IMG/VR virus record: IMGVR_UViG_3300025000_000464
Coordinates: 1-21,536 of that record
DNA: 21,536 nucleotides
Direction: 5' to 3' (one strand)
Source: a virus
The position numbers and the translations under genes were made by a program. The notes beneath the pieces were generated by a model, which worked only from the letters and a program-made list of their open reading frames with translations, searched no databases and had not been told where the DNA came from. Position 1 is the first letter of the stretch, and each line of letters begins with the position of its first letter. Positions 1 to 8,895 of the stretch are shown in pieces.

Positions 1-343
1 TATCCGGGATACCCCCTGTAGGAACCTCAAGACAGGTCATCTTGCCACCGAGGACCGTGCCGTTCTTGGCTGCGGTGACCTGTCCGATATGGGACACCCC
101 GGTGTTGCCGATGATGTCAAGATCGGTGGTGGAAGACTTTGCACCGGTCAAGTCGAGGAGCATCGTGGTCTTGATAACGTCGCCCATCTTGATGACCGAC
201 ACCTTATGGATCGTGCCAGTACCTGCGAACCCTGCTCCGGGGGTCATTGTCAAGCCGCTGCGATCTGCAAAGTTGGCGTTAATCGCCTCTTTGTCACCTG
301 CACCCATGTTACCGCCGCCAGTACCAATTGATGTAATTGCCAT
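1..343 (-). CDS. Conserved phage structural-type protein, 3' end cut by window edge
   Basis: The reading frame is open from an ATG at 343 to the window edge, giving about 114 residues; the stop lies outside. A clear Shine-Dalgarno (CTGGAGA) sits just upstream. The protein starts MAITSIGTGGG and continues with a pattern of KVSVIKMGDVIKTTMLLDL, then TTDLDIIGNTGVSHIGQ and GGKMTCLEVPTGG. From memory, this pattern recurs in a widespread, uncharacterised phage protein encoded near tail fibre genes and often labelled putative structural protein. It follows the tail fibre gene by 27 bases and is probably in the same transcript. No signal peptide or membrane segment is visible. Its role, possibly virion decoration or a tail accessory, is inference. 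I am confident that it is a gene and less confident about its role. Confidence 0.75.
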   Translation of the reverse strand, partial: MAITSIGTGGGNMGAGDKEAINANFADRSGLTMTPGAGFAGTGTIHKVSVIKMGDVIKTTMLLDLTGAKSSTTDLDIIGNTGVSHIGQVTAAKNGTVLGGKMTCLEVPTGGIPD

Positions 344-370
344 GAATTTTCTCCAGTAGGAAGATAATTG

Positions 371-1627
371 TTAAGCTACTCTTCGCAGTTCAGAAAAGGT
401 GTTCAAGGTCACCCCGCCGGTTACCCGTACCGCGTAATAGTGCCCGTCGGGCACGATAAGCACAAAAAGCCCAGACTCCGGCGGAGTTACCAGGTAATTA
501 TATACCACGGCTACATTTTCGGTAGCGGTTGCACTCGGGCCTATGTACACGGTTGCGTACCCAGCGGACTCCGGGGCTACAACGGCTATGGCTATCTGGA
601 TAGCTTGGCCGGTGTCGTTCTGATAGGTGCCTGTCACGGTACGAGCGCCAACATCTGGCCATACCCAGGACTGTCCGTAGCCAACAGGGACGACAGCGGG
701 TAGAGGCGCACTGAGCATAACGCTCCAATCGTTTGCAGCCTCTGCCGCCGAGGACACGAAATCAACATCCACGGTCATTGCCCCGGTAGATGGGGTGAAC
801 GCCGTTATGATGCCATGCATGAAATTGGATGCGGGGTTAGAGGTCTGAGCCGCTACAACATGCATACCAACAACGAAAGCCTTGCCTGTCTGTGCAAGCG
901 TGAGAGTCTTCTCCCCGGTTGCCGGGGTTATGCTTGAGTTACTGGTGGCGTTGGTACCTGGAGCGTTCACAGCAGTAGCCGCGCTTGCTGCTGCTTCAGC
1001 CGCGTCTTCAGCCGCAGCAGCCGCAGCACCGACAGCGGTATCCGCAGCACCCGTAGCTGTAGCTGCCGCTGAGGTGGCTTCCCCGATAGCCAGGTAGAGT
1101 ACCCACTTACCCGCAGCGAGGTCGGTAGCCCAGGTACCTGATGTGTGCGCGGTCAGGCAGCGATACCAATCACCAGTGGACGGGAGGACAACAATGTCTT
1201 TGACTAGGTAGCTAGTTCCGGTAGCCCAGTCACCACGCCAGAAGGATTCAGCCGCCTCCCCCTCCATGTACACCTGCATCTGCTGCAGGATCATGGTCAG
1301 TTTGTCGAACACAGCAGTAAGCAGGGGCATGTCTAGCGATCCTCCGTTCGCCCACGAGGTTGCTTGGGTTACGGGTATAACCCGACGTATCTCAATAGTG
1401 CCACCGGAGGCGTATGCCTCAGTTGTAACAACAATATTCGCACCAGCACCAGCAGGCAGGATGGTAACCGAGTAGTCAGTACCATTCACCAACCCGACGA
1501 TGGTACCATCAGGACGGATAAGCTGGGCCTGAATATGACTTGCCTCAAGTACCTTGAAAGTAACCCCATAGGTACCCGCTCCACTGAACAGATAGATTTT
1601 CAAAGGGCTAGTTGCGTCTACGGCCAT
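371..1627 (-). CDS. Tail fibre protein with T7 gp17-type N-terminal domain
   Basis: This 418-residue protein is likely the host-contacting tail fibre. Residues 1-125 look like the T7 gp17 N-terminal domain that docks the fibre to the tail: short beta segments, then a region ending IEIRRVIPVTQ (79-89) and a helix rich in L, M and Q (101-121). Residues 130-175 hold a Trp-rich segment (W130, W134, W154, W166, W175) resembling a small carbohydrate-binding module. Residues 183-222 are an Ala-rich helical stretch. Residues 226-308 form a module of a kind seen in other phage tail proteins, with TGKAFVVGMHV. Residues 316-415 form a C-terminal beta-rich domain starting GYGQSWVWPDV. No depolymerase motif is seen. 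T7 gp17 is longer (553 residues). The start overlaps the preceding gene by 20 bases and has a good ribosome site (AGGAGACGAA before ATG). Confidence 0.85.
   Translation of the reverse strand: MAVDATSPLKIYLFSGAGTYGVTFKVLEASHIQAQLIRPDGTIVGLVNGTDYSVTILPAGAGANIVVTTEAYASGGTIEIRRVIPVTQATSWANGGSLDMPLLTAVFDKLTMILQQMQVYMEGEAAESFWRGDWATGTSYLVKDIVVLPSTGDWYRCLTAHTSGTWATDLAAGKWVLYLAIGEATSAAATATGAADTAVGAAAAAAEDAAEAAASAATAVNAPGTNATSNSSITPATGEKTLTLAQTGKAFVVGMHVVAAQTSNPASNFMHGIITAFTPSTGAMTVDVDFVSSAAEAANDWSVMLSAPLPAVVPVGYGQSWVWPDVGARTVTGTYQNDTGQAIQIAIAVVAPESAGYATVYIGPSATATENVAVVYNYLVTPPESGLFVLIVPDGHYYAVRVTGGVTLNTFSELRRVA
1203..1216. repeat. ACTAG dyad 1 (spacer GTAG)
   Basis: ACTAG-GTAG-CTAGT, flanked by G and T, inside the tail fibre gene. 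It is read as TSYLV (residues 138-142) in the Trp-rich module. Confidence 0.85.
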
Positions 1628-4600
1628 TTCGTCTCCTCATTTCTGCCTCAATAAGAAATACCCCGACAGCCGCGTTCTTGTTGTCAGGATTCTTTGCGTC
1701 CGCCTGTGCTGCATTATACCACGCTTCTTTAGCTCCCATTGTACCGCTGTCAAGGAAGTTTCGCAAGTATGGGTTTTCAATGTGCTTTATTCCTGTCTTC
1801 TTTAACCGACCTTTGATGACTGCTGAGGTAACATTCAGGTCTTGTACCTTGTTGACTGTCTTGCCTATCTCCTCGCGGTTCAGCTCCCCTTTCTCGTTCA
1901 AGCCGAATAAACGCTCGGCTTCTTCATCGACGATACCTACATCGACAGCACGAGCAGAACGGTTGCGTTCCTCGATCCGGTGACCCTGCTCTCGGACACC
2001 CGCATCGCTGTGACTGATGAAGCGGTTATACATCTCGGAGCCAAACGGGAAACTAGTACCTAGTTGAGCTGCACGAGACAACGAACTTTCGGTAGCCCCA
2101 GCCTCTGGTGCAAACAGATGTCTCAAGTCTTCAGCCCAAGTCATCGGCTCACGAAGGCTTTTCCACACTGCCATGTCCTTTGCGGCAGTGTCAATAGCAG
2201 CAGTGATCCGCTCCTTGACGGTGTTTAGTTCGTTGTCACCATACTTCATATCTTTGAAGTAGTCGTCGTAGACGTTGCCCCTCAGCAGTATATCACCTAC
2301 CTCTCTGGGCATCGTCAAAGCTGGTGACAGGTTGGGCTTGAACCCCTCAGTCCCGAACAAGATAGACCCCGCCAGATCATTCAGGTGTTCATAGGCATCA
2401 CGTAGTTCAGGATCGTTTGGATCGGCACGATACGCGTCAACGATAGCTCTGGTCATGCGCTGAGACACAGCATACATGATCCGGTAGACAGGACTCTGAG
2501 GGGCGGGGATACGAAGAGATACCCCCTTGCCCTCCTCATCGACACTCTGGGGAATATGGAAGTTGGCTTCGAGCGAACGGGTAGACTGCTTACCGAGCAC
2601 AGAGGCCATACCTTCTACCTGATCCTCCTCGTCGTCAAACACGCCACTCTGCATCAGCCCCTGGACCACGCCCGGAACGACAGCGAGCATTGTAGCCCGG
2701 AGCATCCACTCAGGCTTGTTACGAGCGAACGCTTCAGCGTCACCGCGAATACCTTCCTTGATCGCGCCGATGAACGGGGAGATAGTATTCATCGCCGTAG
2801 ACCACGAACCCTTGCGCCCATAGGCGGGGGCACCGAGCTGAGTGCGGACAATATGCTCGATAGCGTCTTGGTTAAGATTCAACTCGCCACGCGCCTTGGC
2901 CTCCTCCATGTAGCGTAGCCCAGCCTGCTTACTGATACCCTCAGCCACGTTGTAGAAAGTGTCGAACAAGCCCCTGATACGCTGTCCAGTCTTGTCGAGC
3001 AACCCATAGGCCCGGTCGTTGACCTTGACTGCATAGCTCTGTGGTCCGTACTTGCTGAGAAGCCGCTCAGTTACCGTTGTATCTGTGGGGTCTTCGGTGA
3101 ACCGGGTGCCCTCAGACATCAACCCCCGCTCAAGAATCTTCATCGAGCGCGGAGACAGCTCGCCTTTGAGCGATCCCATCATTCGGTCTACGCCCTCAGT
3201 CACCATGTACCATGCCAGCTTCTCGTGACCAGCAAACGGTGATGCGTTGTAGACCTGTTTGGCATTACGCATCAAGGCTGAGTCAGTCGGCTCTATCCTG
3301 AGTTTCGTCTTTGGAGCGTTGGCGAAGGTACGGGCGGGATCATAGAACAGCAAGTTGGCAACCTGAAACCCCGCGTTGAAGACAACTGCAAACGACCGGA
3401 AGGCAGCGTTGGTCTTCATGACGCCTTTAACTCCAGTCCTGACTAGCTTCCTAGTCGTGTCAGCCGCACCCTTAGCCTTGACAGTGCTGCTCGCCAGCTC
3501 GCCAAACGACTGCGTTGCTATCTCGCTGAAGAATGTCGTGATAGCGTCAGGCTTGCCGTAGAACGCGTCATAGATCGCCTCGGGTACAAGGTACTCACGC
3601 AGCTCAACGATGTTACGCCCCAGCTTCTCGTTCCAGATACGTTCGGGAAACTGCACCTGACGTAACTCGTTACGCAGGTAGCCCCGCAGCAGTTCCGGCT
3701 GAAACCGACTGATCCGCTCAATCTCCATCGGCGTGAATGCAGGAGCTACACCCGTAGCACGAAGCTCGTTGACGACAGTCTTCAGGGCTTGCGTCTTTAG
3801 GACGCTGGAAACGATATACATATCTTGTTCAATAGTCGCGGCCATCGGGTTACGCACCCTGCCAAGGCTACCGACAGAGGGCCTCGCCTTGGCTACTTCA
3901 GCAGGAGTAAGAACTCTACCACCCATGCCACTACCACCATGTGCGCCTGCGTTCACCGCTTCAACATAGTGGCGCAGATCGTCAAAGCGGACATACCCTG
4001 AGTTGTCGAAAAACCACTGCATCGTCGCATCATCATACAGTTGGCTTTCCTTCATCAGCTTGAGCACGGTGTCTTTGCGGACCTCATGAAACTCACGCAG
4101 CAAAGAATCCATGTCAAGGTTCTGCAGCTTACCAGCGGTCTGCTGTTGCACTAGATCAAGACGGGCACTGAGCTGCTTCCGGGCATACACTGAGTCAATA
4201 CCAAGAGCGTTGAACAGGTCGGCCCTGCCTTCATCAGTCGATACCCTGTTGAAGAACAGAATTAAGCCAATATCGTCTTCCTTCAGGCCAGCAAGCCGCA
4301 GGGGTTCAGCAAAGCGTTTCTTCATGTTCTCGGTGTACCACCGCTGAACCGCTGAACCGTGCTGCATACGCTCAAGGACATTGCGAATCCGGTCGTTGCG
4401 CTTGAAGTGCTTCAGAACTGGTTGCATCTTGTCGAGGAACAGACTGAGAATCTTGTCCTCAGCACCGCTGATAGTGTGCTCACGGGGAGCCGCACCGGCC
4501 TGCTCTGCCTGTAGCTTGACATCTTCAGCAGTCTGAAACCCTTCCTTGAGCAAACTAGTAACTAGTTCGGGGTCTTTCTCCTTGGTGACGTACTCGGTCA

Positions 4601-6875
4601 ACTCGGCAAACCTCTGCTTCATCTCGGGACGCGACTGCCAGAAAACCTCCATCGCGCTCATCAGGCTGGGGGCATACTCGTGGATCAGCTCAGGCTTCTG
4701 AATATAAACGCTGACAACATCCGCGATCATCTCGGCCCCGCTGGTACGGTAGTCACTGATCATGAACAGGTCTTTAGCGGCGGGTCGCCACAGGCGGGAG
4801 ACGAACGCGCCCTCGTCCCAGATGTCCTGCATGTTCAGGCCGTTCTTCTGGGCGTGATCGAGGATTTCCTGGAACATCTTAGGGAACGACACAAGTGTTG
4901 TCAGGAAGTTGTCCGCCAGCCCTGTTGTCTTCCACTGCTCCCAATTACGGCTGAAGTACGACAGGAGGTGACCTATCTCGTGGGTCATAGTCAGGAGCTG
5001 ACGCTCGACCGGACCAGCAGAGAGAATGCGGTTCATAACGATTTTACCTTCATCCGCCCTCAGCTCATCAGTCTTCAGCGAGTCAACCTTCTTGGTGATG
5101 TCGGCTATACGCTCAGACCATTGAGCTGTATTGTGACCACGACGAGCCTCTTTACGCAGGTCACGCTGAAGACGTACAAGCTCCTTCTCGTGCGCTCTGA
5201 TCTCAAGCTGGCGTTCACGACTCGCAGATGAGAAGTAGCCAAGAATCGTACCCTCGTTGGATCGCAAGTCCATATCTGTCTTGGTGTCACGAGCACGGAT
5301 GCTCTGCTCTTTGCCAAAGCCGAACAGCTTGGTAGCCCAGGATATCATGGTCGGCAGCTCGATAAGCCCGGAAGTAGACAAGGCCAACGAGTTTGCGCTG
5401 TCGATGGGGACCATGACCTTCTTACCGTTGGGCAGGTCGATAACCTCGAAACGATCCCCTTGGAACAGTGGGATGGGCATATCCACACCAGCAGGCGGCT
5501 GCACCAGTACACGGATAGCGGGAGGCTGACTAGGGGTGCTAGTTGCTGGAGGGGCTGCGCCTGCTGTGGCCTGCTTGACCGGCTCAACGTCAGGCACGAA
5601 CCTACCCGCCCTCAAGTCCTGCTTGAGTACATCGAGGCTTGCCTGTAACGGCGGTACTTCAGGCTCGATACCCCCCGCCTTCTCGTAGGCGCGTATGCGG
5701 GTGGTGTCCTGGTTGAGCAAGTCCTCAAGGACGGTGATGTCCTTAGAAGAGTCAACCGCTACCGAGTAAGGATGTCGGGCATTGCGGACGTAGGCTTCCT
5801 TCAGAGAGCCAACGATAGCGTTGCTGGCAGACAGGTTGCCGAGGTCCGTACCAAGACGGCGCACACCACCGAACAGCTCCATACCTAGGATGAGGCCAAG
5901 GGAGGTGGCGAACTCATCCTTGCCGGGGAGCACAAGGGGGTTGTGAAGCTGGGATTGTACCGTCGCTATCGCGGTTGCTTCAGGGACGAGAAACCCGGAG
6001 GCTTTAACGAATCCCATGATCGGGTCTTTAGCGTTCTCAAGTATCTTGGCACGGGCCTCATGACCAGCACCAAACATATTACCCATCGCATAACCCTTAA
6101 CCGTATCATAAAGGCTCCCACCAAGCATCTTAAGGAAGTCGGGCTTACGTCCCTCCTTCTCTGCCATAAACTTCTCATAGTACATCCGCCGGATACCCTC
6201 AAAAAAGCCAAAGGATGCCCCTGAGCGAACGGCAGCACTCGCCTCGTTAGCGAATAGGGGGGCACTCCGTAACAGCGGTACAGCCCTACCTGCGGCGTTC
6301 CCTATGGCCGGTATGGTGCCACCAAGGCCCAGCAACCAGAAGTCAGGACCGAGCGCAAGGGCTGTCCTGCCGATCTTGTCAGTTATGCTGAGACGGTCCT
6401 CTCTGGCCTGATCCAGCTCAACGTCAAATGAGCCACGCATGACTGAGCCAGTAAGCGACATCTGCCAAGCGGTCTTCTGCAGATAGGCGCGATCCTTCAT
6501 CAGTTCAGGCAGGGTATCTAGCACCTCGTCAATCCGCACCTGCTGGTTCTCAGAGGGTGCGATCATCGACTCCCCGCCAGTACCAGCAAAACCTGTCTCG
6601 CTACTGTACCAACGCTTGACCTTGGCCTTCTCCAGCTCCTCACGTACCTTCTCGTCAGGAGACTGCCCAACCTGTGGACGAGTAGAAAAGCCCTGCTGTT
6701 CAACTAGGTCGCTAGTTGACATGACAGGGCCTCCCTGCACCTCGTTTATCTCGAACTGATCCAAACCGCTAGGCGGCTCCACATCGAAGTCATCAGCGGT
6801 AGGATCAGTCAGAGCAGCCTGCTGGTCTGGGGGAGCAGCCTGCGGGTATTCTACTACCTCAAAATCAAACGCCAT
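1608..6875 (-). CDS. Giant internal virion (ejection) protein with HEIGH metalloprotease motif
   Basis: This 1755-residue protein occupies the position of the T7 gp16 ejection protein, last of three internal virion genes and just before the tail fibre. T7 gp16 is shorter (1318 residues) and carries a lytic transglycosylase; I see no such motif here. Instead residues 632-636 read HEIGH, the HExxH zinc site, followed at 712-719 by SGAEMIAD, where E715 is a plausible third zinc ligand as in gluzincin proteases. The segment after it (Y-I-Q-K-P-E-L-I, then a charged helix) resembles domains in other very large phage polyvalent proteins. The N-terminal 120 residues are acidic and low in hydrophobics. 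Hydrophobic stretches near 175-200 and 1400-1420 could contact membrane. The start has a GAGGC ribosome site nine bases from the upstream stop. Its TAG stop overlaps the tail fibre gene. It contains five ACTAG dyads (2052, 3442, 4554, 5529, 6703). Activity is untested. Confidence 0.85.
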   Translation of the reverse strand: MAFDFEVVEYPQAAPPDQQAALTDPTADDFDVEPPSGLDQFEINEVQGGPVMSTSDLVEQQGFSTRPQVGQSPDEKVREELEKAKVKRWYSSETGFAGTGGESMIAPSENQQVRIDEVLDTLPELMKDRAYLQKTAWQMSLTGSVMRGSFDVELDQAREDRLSITDKIGRTALALGPDFWLLGLGGTIPAIGNAAGRAVPLLRSAPLFANEASAAVRSGASFGFFEGIRRMYYEKFMAEKEGRKPDFLKMLGGSLYDTVKGYAMGNMFGAGHEARAKILENAKDPIMGFVKASGFLVPEATAIATVQSQLHNPLVLPGKDEFATSLGLILGMELFGGVRRLGTDLGNLSASNAIVGSLKEAYVRNARHPYSVAVDSSKDITVLEDLLNQDTTRIRAYEKAGGIEPEVPPLQASLDVLKQDLRAGRFVPDVEPVKQATAGAAPPATSTPSQPPAIRVLVQPPAGVDMPIPLFQGDRFEVIDLPNGKKVMVPIDSANSLALSTSGLIELPTMISWATKLFGFGKEQSIRARDTKTDMDLRSNEGTILGYFSSASRERQLEIRAHEKELVRLQRDLRKEARRGHNTAQWSERIADITKKVDSLKTDELRADEGKIVMNRILSAGPVERQLLTMTHEIGHLLSYFSRNWEQWKTTGLADNFLTTLVSFPKMFQEILDHAQKNGLNMQDIWDEGAFVSRLWRPAAKDLFMISDYRTSGAEMIADVVSVYIQKPELIHEYAPSLMSAMEVFWQSRPEMKQRFAELTEYVTKEKDPELVTSLLKEGFQTAEDVKLQAEQAGAAPREHTISGAEDKILSLFLDKMQPVLKHFKRNDRIRNVLERMQHGSAVQRWYTENMKKRFAEPLRLAGLKEDDIGLILFFNRVSTDEGRADLFNALGIDSVYARKQLSARLDLVQQQTAGKLQNLDMDSLLREFHEVRKDTVLKLMKESQLYDDATMQWFFDNSGYVRFDDLRHYVEAVNAGAHGGSGMGGRVLTPAEVAKARPSVGSLGRVRNPMAATIEQDMYIVSSVLKTQALKTVVNELRATGVAPAFTPMEIERISRFQPELLRGYLRNELRQVQFPERIWNEKLGRNIVELREYLVPEAIYDAFYGKPDAITTFFSEIATQSFGELASSTVKAKGAADTTRKLVRTGVKGVMKTNAAFRSFAVVFNAGFQVANLLFYDPARTFANAPKTKLRIEPTDSALMRNAKQVYNASPFAGHEKLAWYMVTEGVDRMMGSLKGELSPRSMKILERGLMSEGTRFTEDPTDTTVTERLLSKYGPQSYAVKVNDRAYGLLDKTGQRIRGLFDTFYNVAEGISKQAGLRYMEEAKARGELNLNQDAIEHIVRTQLGAPAYGRKGSWSTAMNTISPFIGAIKEGIRGDAEAFARNKPEWMLRATMLAVVPGVVQGLMQSGVFDDEEDQVEGMASVLGKQSTRSLEANFHIPQSVDEEGKGVSLRIPAPQSPVYRIMYAVSQRMTRAIVDAYRADPNDPELRDAYEHLNDLAGSILFGTEGFKPNLSPALTMPREVGDILLRGNVYDDYFKDMKYGDNELNTVKERITAAIDTAAKDMAVWKSLREPMTWAEDLRHLFAPEAGATESSLSRAAQLGTSFPFGSEMYNRFISHSDAGVREQGHRIEERNRSARAVDVGIVDEEAERLFGLNEKGELNREEIGKTVNKVQDLNVTSAVIKGRLKKTGIKHIENPYLRNFLDSGTMGAKEAWYNAAQADAKNPDNKNAAVGVFLIEAEMRRRNGRRRN
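2052..2064. repeat. ACTAG dyad 2 (3-base spacer TAC)
   Basis: ACTAG-TAC-CTAGT with A and T flanks, in the giant internal virion gene. The spacer is one base shorter than most, and the coding frame shifts accordingly (QLGTS), again avoiding TAG. Confidence 0.85.
3442..3455. repeat. ACTAG dyad 3 (spacer CTTC)
   Basis: ACTAG-CTTC-CTAGT with complementary G and C flanks (six-base arms). It is translated as TRKLV in the giant internal virion protein. Confidence 0.85.
4554..4566. repeat. ACTAG dyad 4 (3-base spacer TAA)
   Basis: ACTAG-TAA-CTAGT with A and T flanks. It is translated as ELVTSL in the giant internal virion protein, about 65 residues after the metalloprotease ligand E715. Confidence 0.85.
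5529..5543. repeat. ACTAG dyad 5 (5-base spacer GGGTG)
   Basis: ACTAG-GGGTG-CTAGT with G and T flanks, the only 5-base spacer. It is translated as TSTPS in a Pro and Thr rich linker of the giant internal virion protein. Confidence 0.8.
6703..6716. repeat. ACTAG dyad 6 (spacer GTCG)
   Basis: ACTAG-GTCG-CTAGT. Arms extend to seven bases (CAACTAG and CTAGTTG, 6701-6718). It is translated as TSDLV near the N-terminus of the giant internal virion protein. Confidence 0.85.
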
Positions 6876-6884
6876 CAGTTGCCT

Positions 6885-8888
6885 CTATTTCTTCAGCTTG
6901 AAGTTCACTGCGTACCAGCCGGGTTCATACACCTTGCCATCTTTCTCTCTTGCCACTGGATACAGGACAGCATAGCCTGTGTATCGCTCCATACCCTCTG
7001 GGGTGTTCTTTACCTCGCCGTTGTATAGGAAGCGGACCTGTGTAGCCCCCGGAGAAACCTGCTGGATCGCGTCATATATCTGTGCCCGGTCACCGAGTTG
7101 AGTGCCTATGTTGGTCTTAATGTAGTCCGCCTCACCCCAATTCAGTTGAGGCAAACCCTCTTCTGGCTTGGACTGTGGAATCGGCTCATCCGTCCAGTTA
7201 CCAGACATCTTGTTCTCGTTCTGCTGCAGCATAGCGGCGTACTGCTCAACCCGGTAGGTTTCCCCCAGCGTCTCGAAAGCATCCATCGGGAAGCCGAGCA
7301 TACCCTCTGGCCCTGCATCCTCTTGCTTACCGTTGATCTTCTCCATCTCAAGACGGAGAATCTCTTCCATGTTGGCATGGCGCTGGGCAGGAGCAACAGT
7401 TTGATCCTGTGCTGCCGCCTGTAGCTTCATCTTGATCGCTTGGGCGTAGTTGACGACATCAGAACCTGGAGCCTGCGGACCCTCCCCCGGCTTGGTCTGG
7501 AAACCCCCAAAAAAGTCCGCGATACTGTTGGTGTTAAGGGCCTTGTCGATACTCTTGACGGCTGTCAGGTAGTTCTGTTTCAGCGTCTTTTCGTCTTGAG
7601 CCAGCGGTTTGAGATGTTCGTTGTACAAAGCACCCAGCTCTTTTGGCCCTAGCCCAAAAGACTCAAACTGCCTGTCAAACTCCCAGCGGTTCGGGATGAC
7701 CACCCCATCAAGGCCAAGCTGATACATCGCATCCCGTGCGTCGAGGATGTTGTTCTGCTTCTCTCGGGGGTCTTTTAGGGCGTCATCGCGCTGGTTAATC
7801 AGCATATTCAGAAGGGTGTGATCCTCCGCTGCCTCTGGGACTAAACGAAGAATGTCGTTGATAGTTGTATAGTCACCTGGTTTCTCGAATATCTTACCCA
7901 GCCCTCTGGCATAGCTCCGGTCAGCACTCTCACTCCATGCCTTACGCGCTGCCACCTCCTTGCGCTCCTGATCTCGAACCTCCTCTTCTCCCTGCGCCTC
8001 AATATACGCGTCGAGGTTGACAAGGGCCTTTCGTGAAATGGTGTCTTTTACATCCTCACGATAGTTCTTGAGTGCTTCCATACCATTCTTACCGCGTTGC
8101 TTGGCATCGTCATACCGGGCATTGCTGCCTACCAGCACGGCTTGATCCCAATGCTCAGACATACCCTTAAAGTCGGTACCAAACAAATGAGCAAAGCCAT
8201 CCTTCAGTTCGGTAACACGGGTCGTGTCGTAGACTAGCTCCCTAGTCAGGTCTTCAGCTTTACGATACTGGAGTTGCTGCTCATACTCTGCCTGCTCCTG
8301 AGCGATATGCCCGGAAGCCCTGTTCAGGGTGGTATCCCGGATGCTATATATGCGGGCCATCGCCTTCTGCTTCACCTCTGGATCGAGTCCCGAGATGAGG
8401 CTGGTCATCTTGTCTTCTACCGTCGAGAAGAACTGCTTTCGCGCATCGACTGCAGCTTGGCCTTTAAGACCTGAAAAACCAAAATCACCTTTTTCAGGGT
8501 CGCCAAAATACGAGGTCCGTGCAAACTCATTAAACTGTAGAACTGCCTCATCTGCTTGAGCATCGTTGACCCTCTCCGCATATTTGAAAACCGCATTACT
8601 GAGAATCTGACCCACTGAGTTGATAGTCTGGGCATCGACCCCTGATCCGTTGGTAATCAAAGGCTTGGCTTTCAACGTGTCGAGGGGCTGGGCGTGTACC
8701 TGGGCACCGGCTGCGCTGAGTCTCCGGGCGGCACTGGGGTCAACCCCTCCTTTGCCACCTGAGATACCGCGCTCCTGTCCCCCTGTCTCAAGCCTGCGGT
8801 TGGCAGCGGGAGACGCAAAACGGGTGCCTCGTCCGGTACCCAGACCCTCGGTTAGTATCGTGCCTTCTATCTGTGGTTGGCTTGCCAT
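6885..8888 (-). CDS. Internal virion protein, T7 gp15-like position
   Basis: This 667-residue protein is probably an ejected virion protein comparable in place to T7 gp15, between a gp14-like and a gp16-like gene. The first 70 residues are Gly, Ala and Arg rich and look disordered. Residues 85-200 are helical, with QADEAVLQFNEFARTSYFG and then GLKGQAAVDARKQFF, a pattern I associate with ejection proteins of podovirus-like phages. The middle is charged and helical (QERKEVAARKAWSES). The C-terminus is more beta-like and ends AVNFKLKK. There is no signal peptide and no catalytic motif that I can name. One ACTAG dyad at 8233 is translated as TRELV. The gene begins 7 bases after the upstream stop and ends 9 bases before the next start, so it is tightly coupled. 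The assignment rests mostly on order, size and composition. Confidence 0.75.
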   Translation of the reverse strand: MASQPQIEGTILTEGLGTGRGTRFASPAANRRLETGGQERGISGGKGGVDPSAARRLSAAGAQVHAQPLDTLKAKPLITNGSGVDAQTINSVGQILSNAVFKYAERVNDAQADEAVLQFNEFARTSYFGDPEKGDFGFSGLKGQAAVDARKQFFSTVEDKMTSLISGLDPEVKQKAMARIYSIRDTTLNRASGHIAQEQAEYEQQLQYRKAEDLTRELVYDTTRVTELKDGFAHLFGTDFKGMSEHWDQAVLVGSNARYDDAKQRGKNGMEALKNYREDVKDTISRKALVNLDAYIEAQGEEEVRDQERKEVAARKAWSESADRSYARGLGKIFEKPGDYTTINDILRLVPEAAEDHTLLNMLINQRDDALKDPREKQNNILDARDAMYQLGLDGVVIPNRWEFDRQFESFGLGPKELGALYNEHLKPLAQDEKTLKQNYLTAVKSIDKALNTNSIADFFGGFQTKPGEGPQAPGSDVVNYAQAIKMKLQAAAQDQTVAPAQRHANMEEILRLEMEKINGKQEDAGPEGMLGFPMDAFETLGETYRVEQYAAMLQQNENKMSGNWTDEPIPQSKPEEGLPQLNWGEADYIKTNIGTQLGDRAQIYDAIQQVSPGATQVRFLYNGEVKNTPEGMERYTGYAVLYPVAREKDGKVYEPGWYAVNFKLKK
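8233..8246. repeat. ACTAG dyad 7 (spacer CTCC)
   Basis: ACTAG-CTCC-CTAGT with complementary G and C flanks. It is translated as TRELV in the gp15-like protein. The core is identical to the copy at 15086. Confidence 0.85.
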
Positions 8889-8895
8889 GTTCTGC

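Noticed and set aside
960-1080. Repetitive GCAGC-rich DNA that might be a tandem repeat
   Set aside because: It is explained by the Ala-rich helical stretch of the tail fibre; no fixed-length unit recurs.
4680-5231. Open frame of 183 codons on the plus strand
   Set aside because: It lies opposite the giant internal virion gene, has no family pattern, and reads as a shadow of minus-strand codon use.
7639-7661. Perfect inverted repeat with 8-base arms and a 7-base loop inside the gp15-like gene
   Set aside because: One or more repeats of this size are expected by chance in 21.5 kb, and there is no T run or gene boundary nearby.
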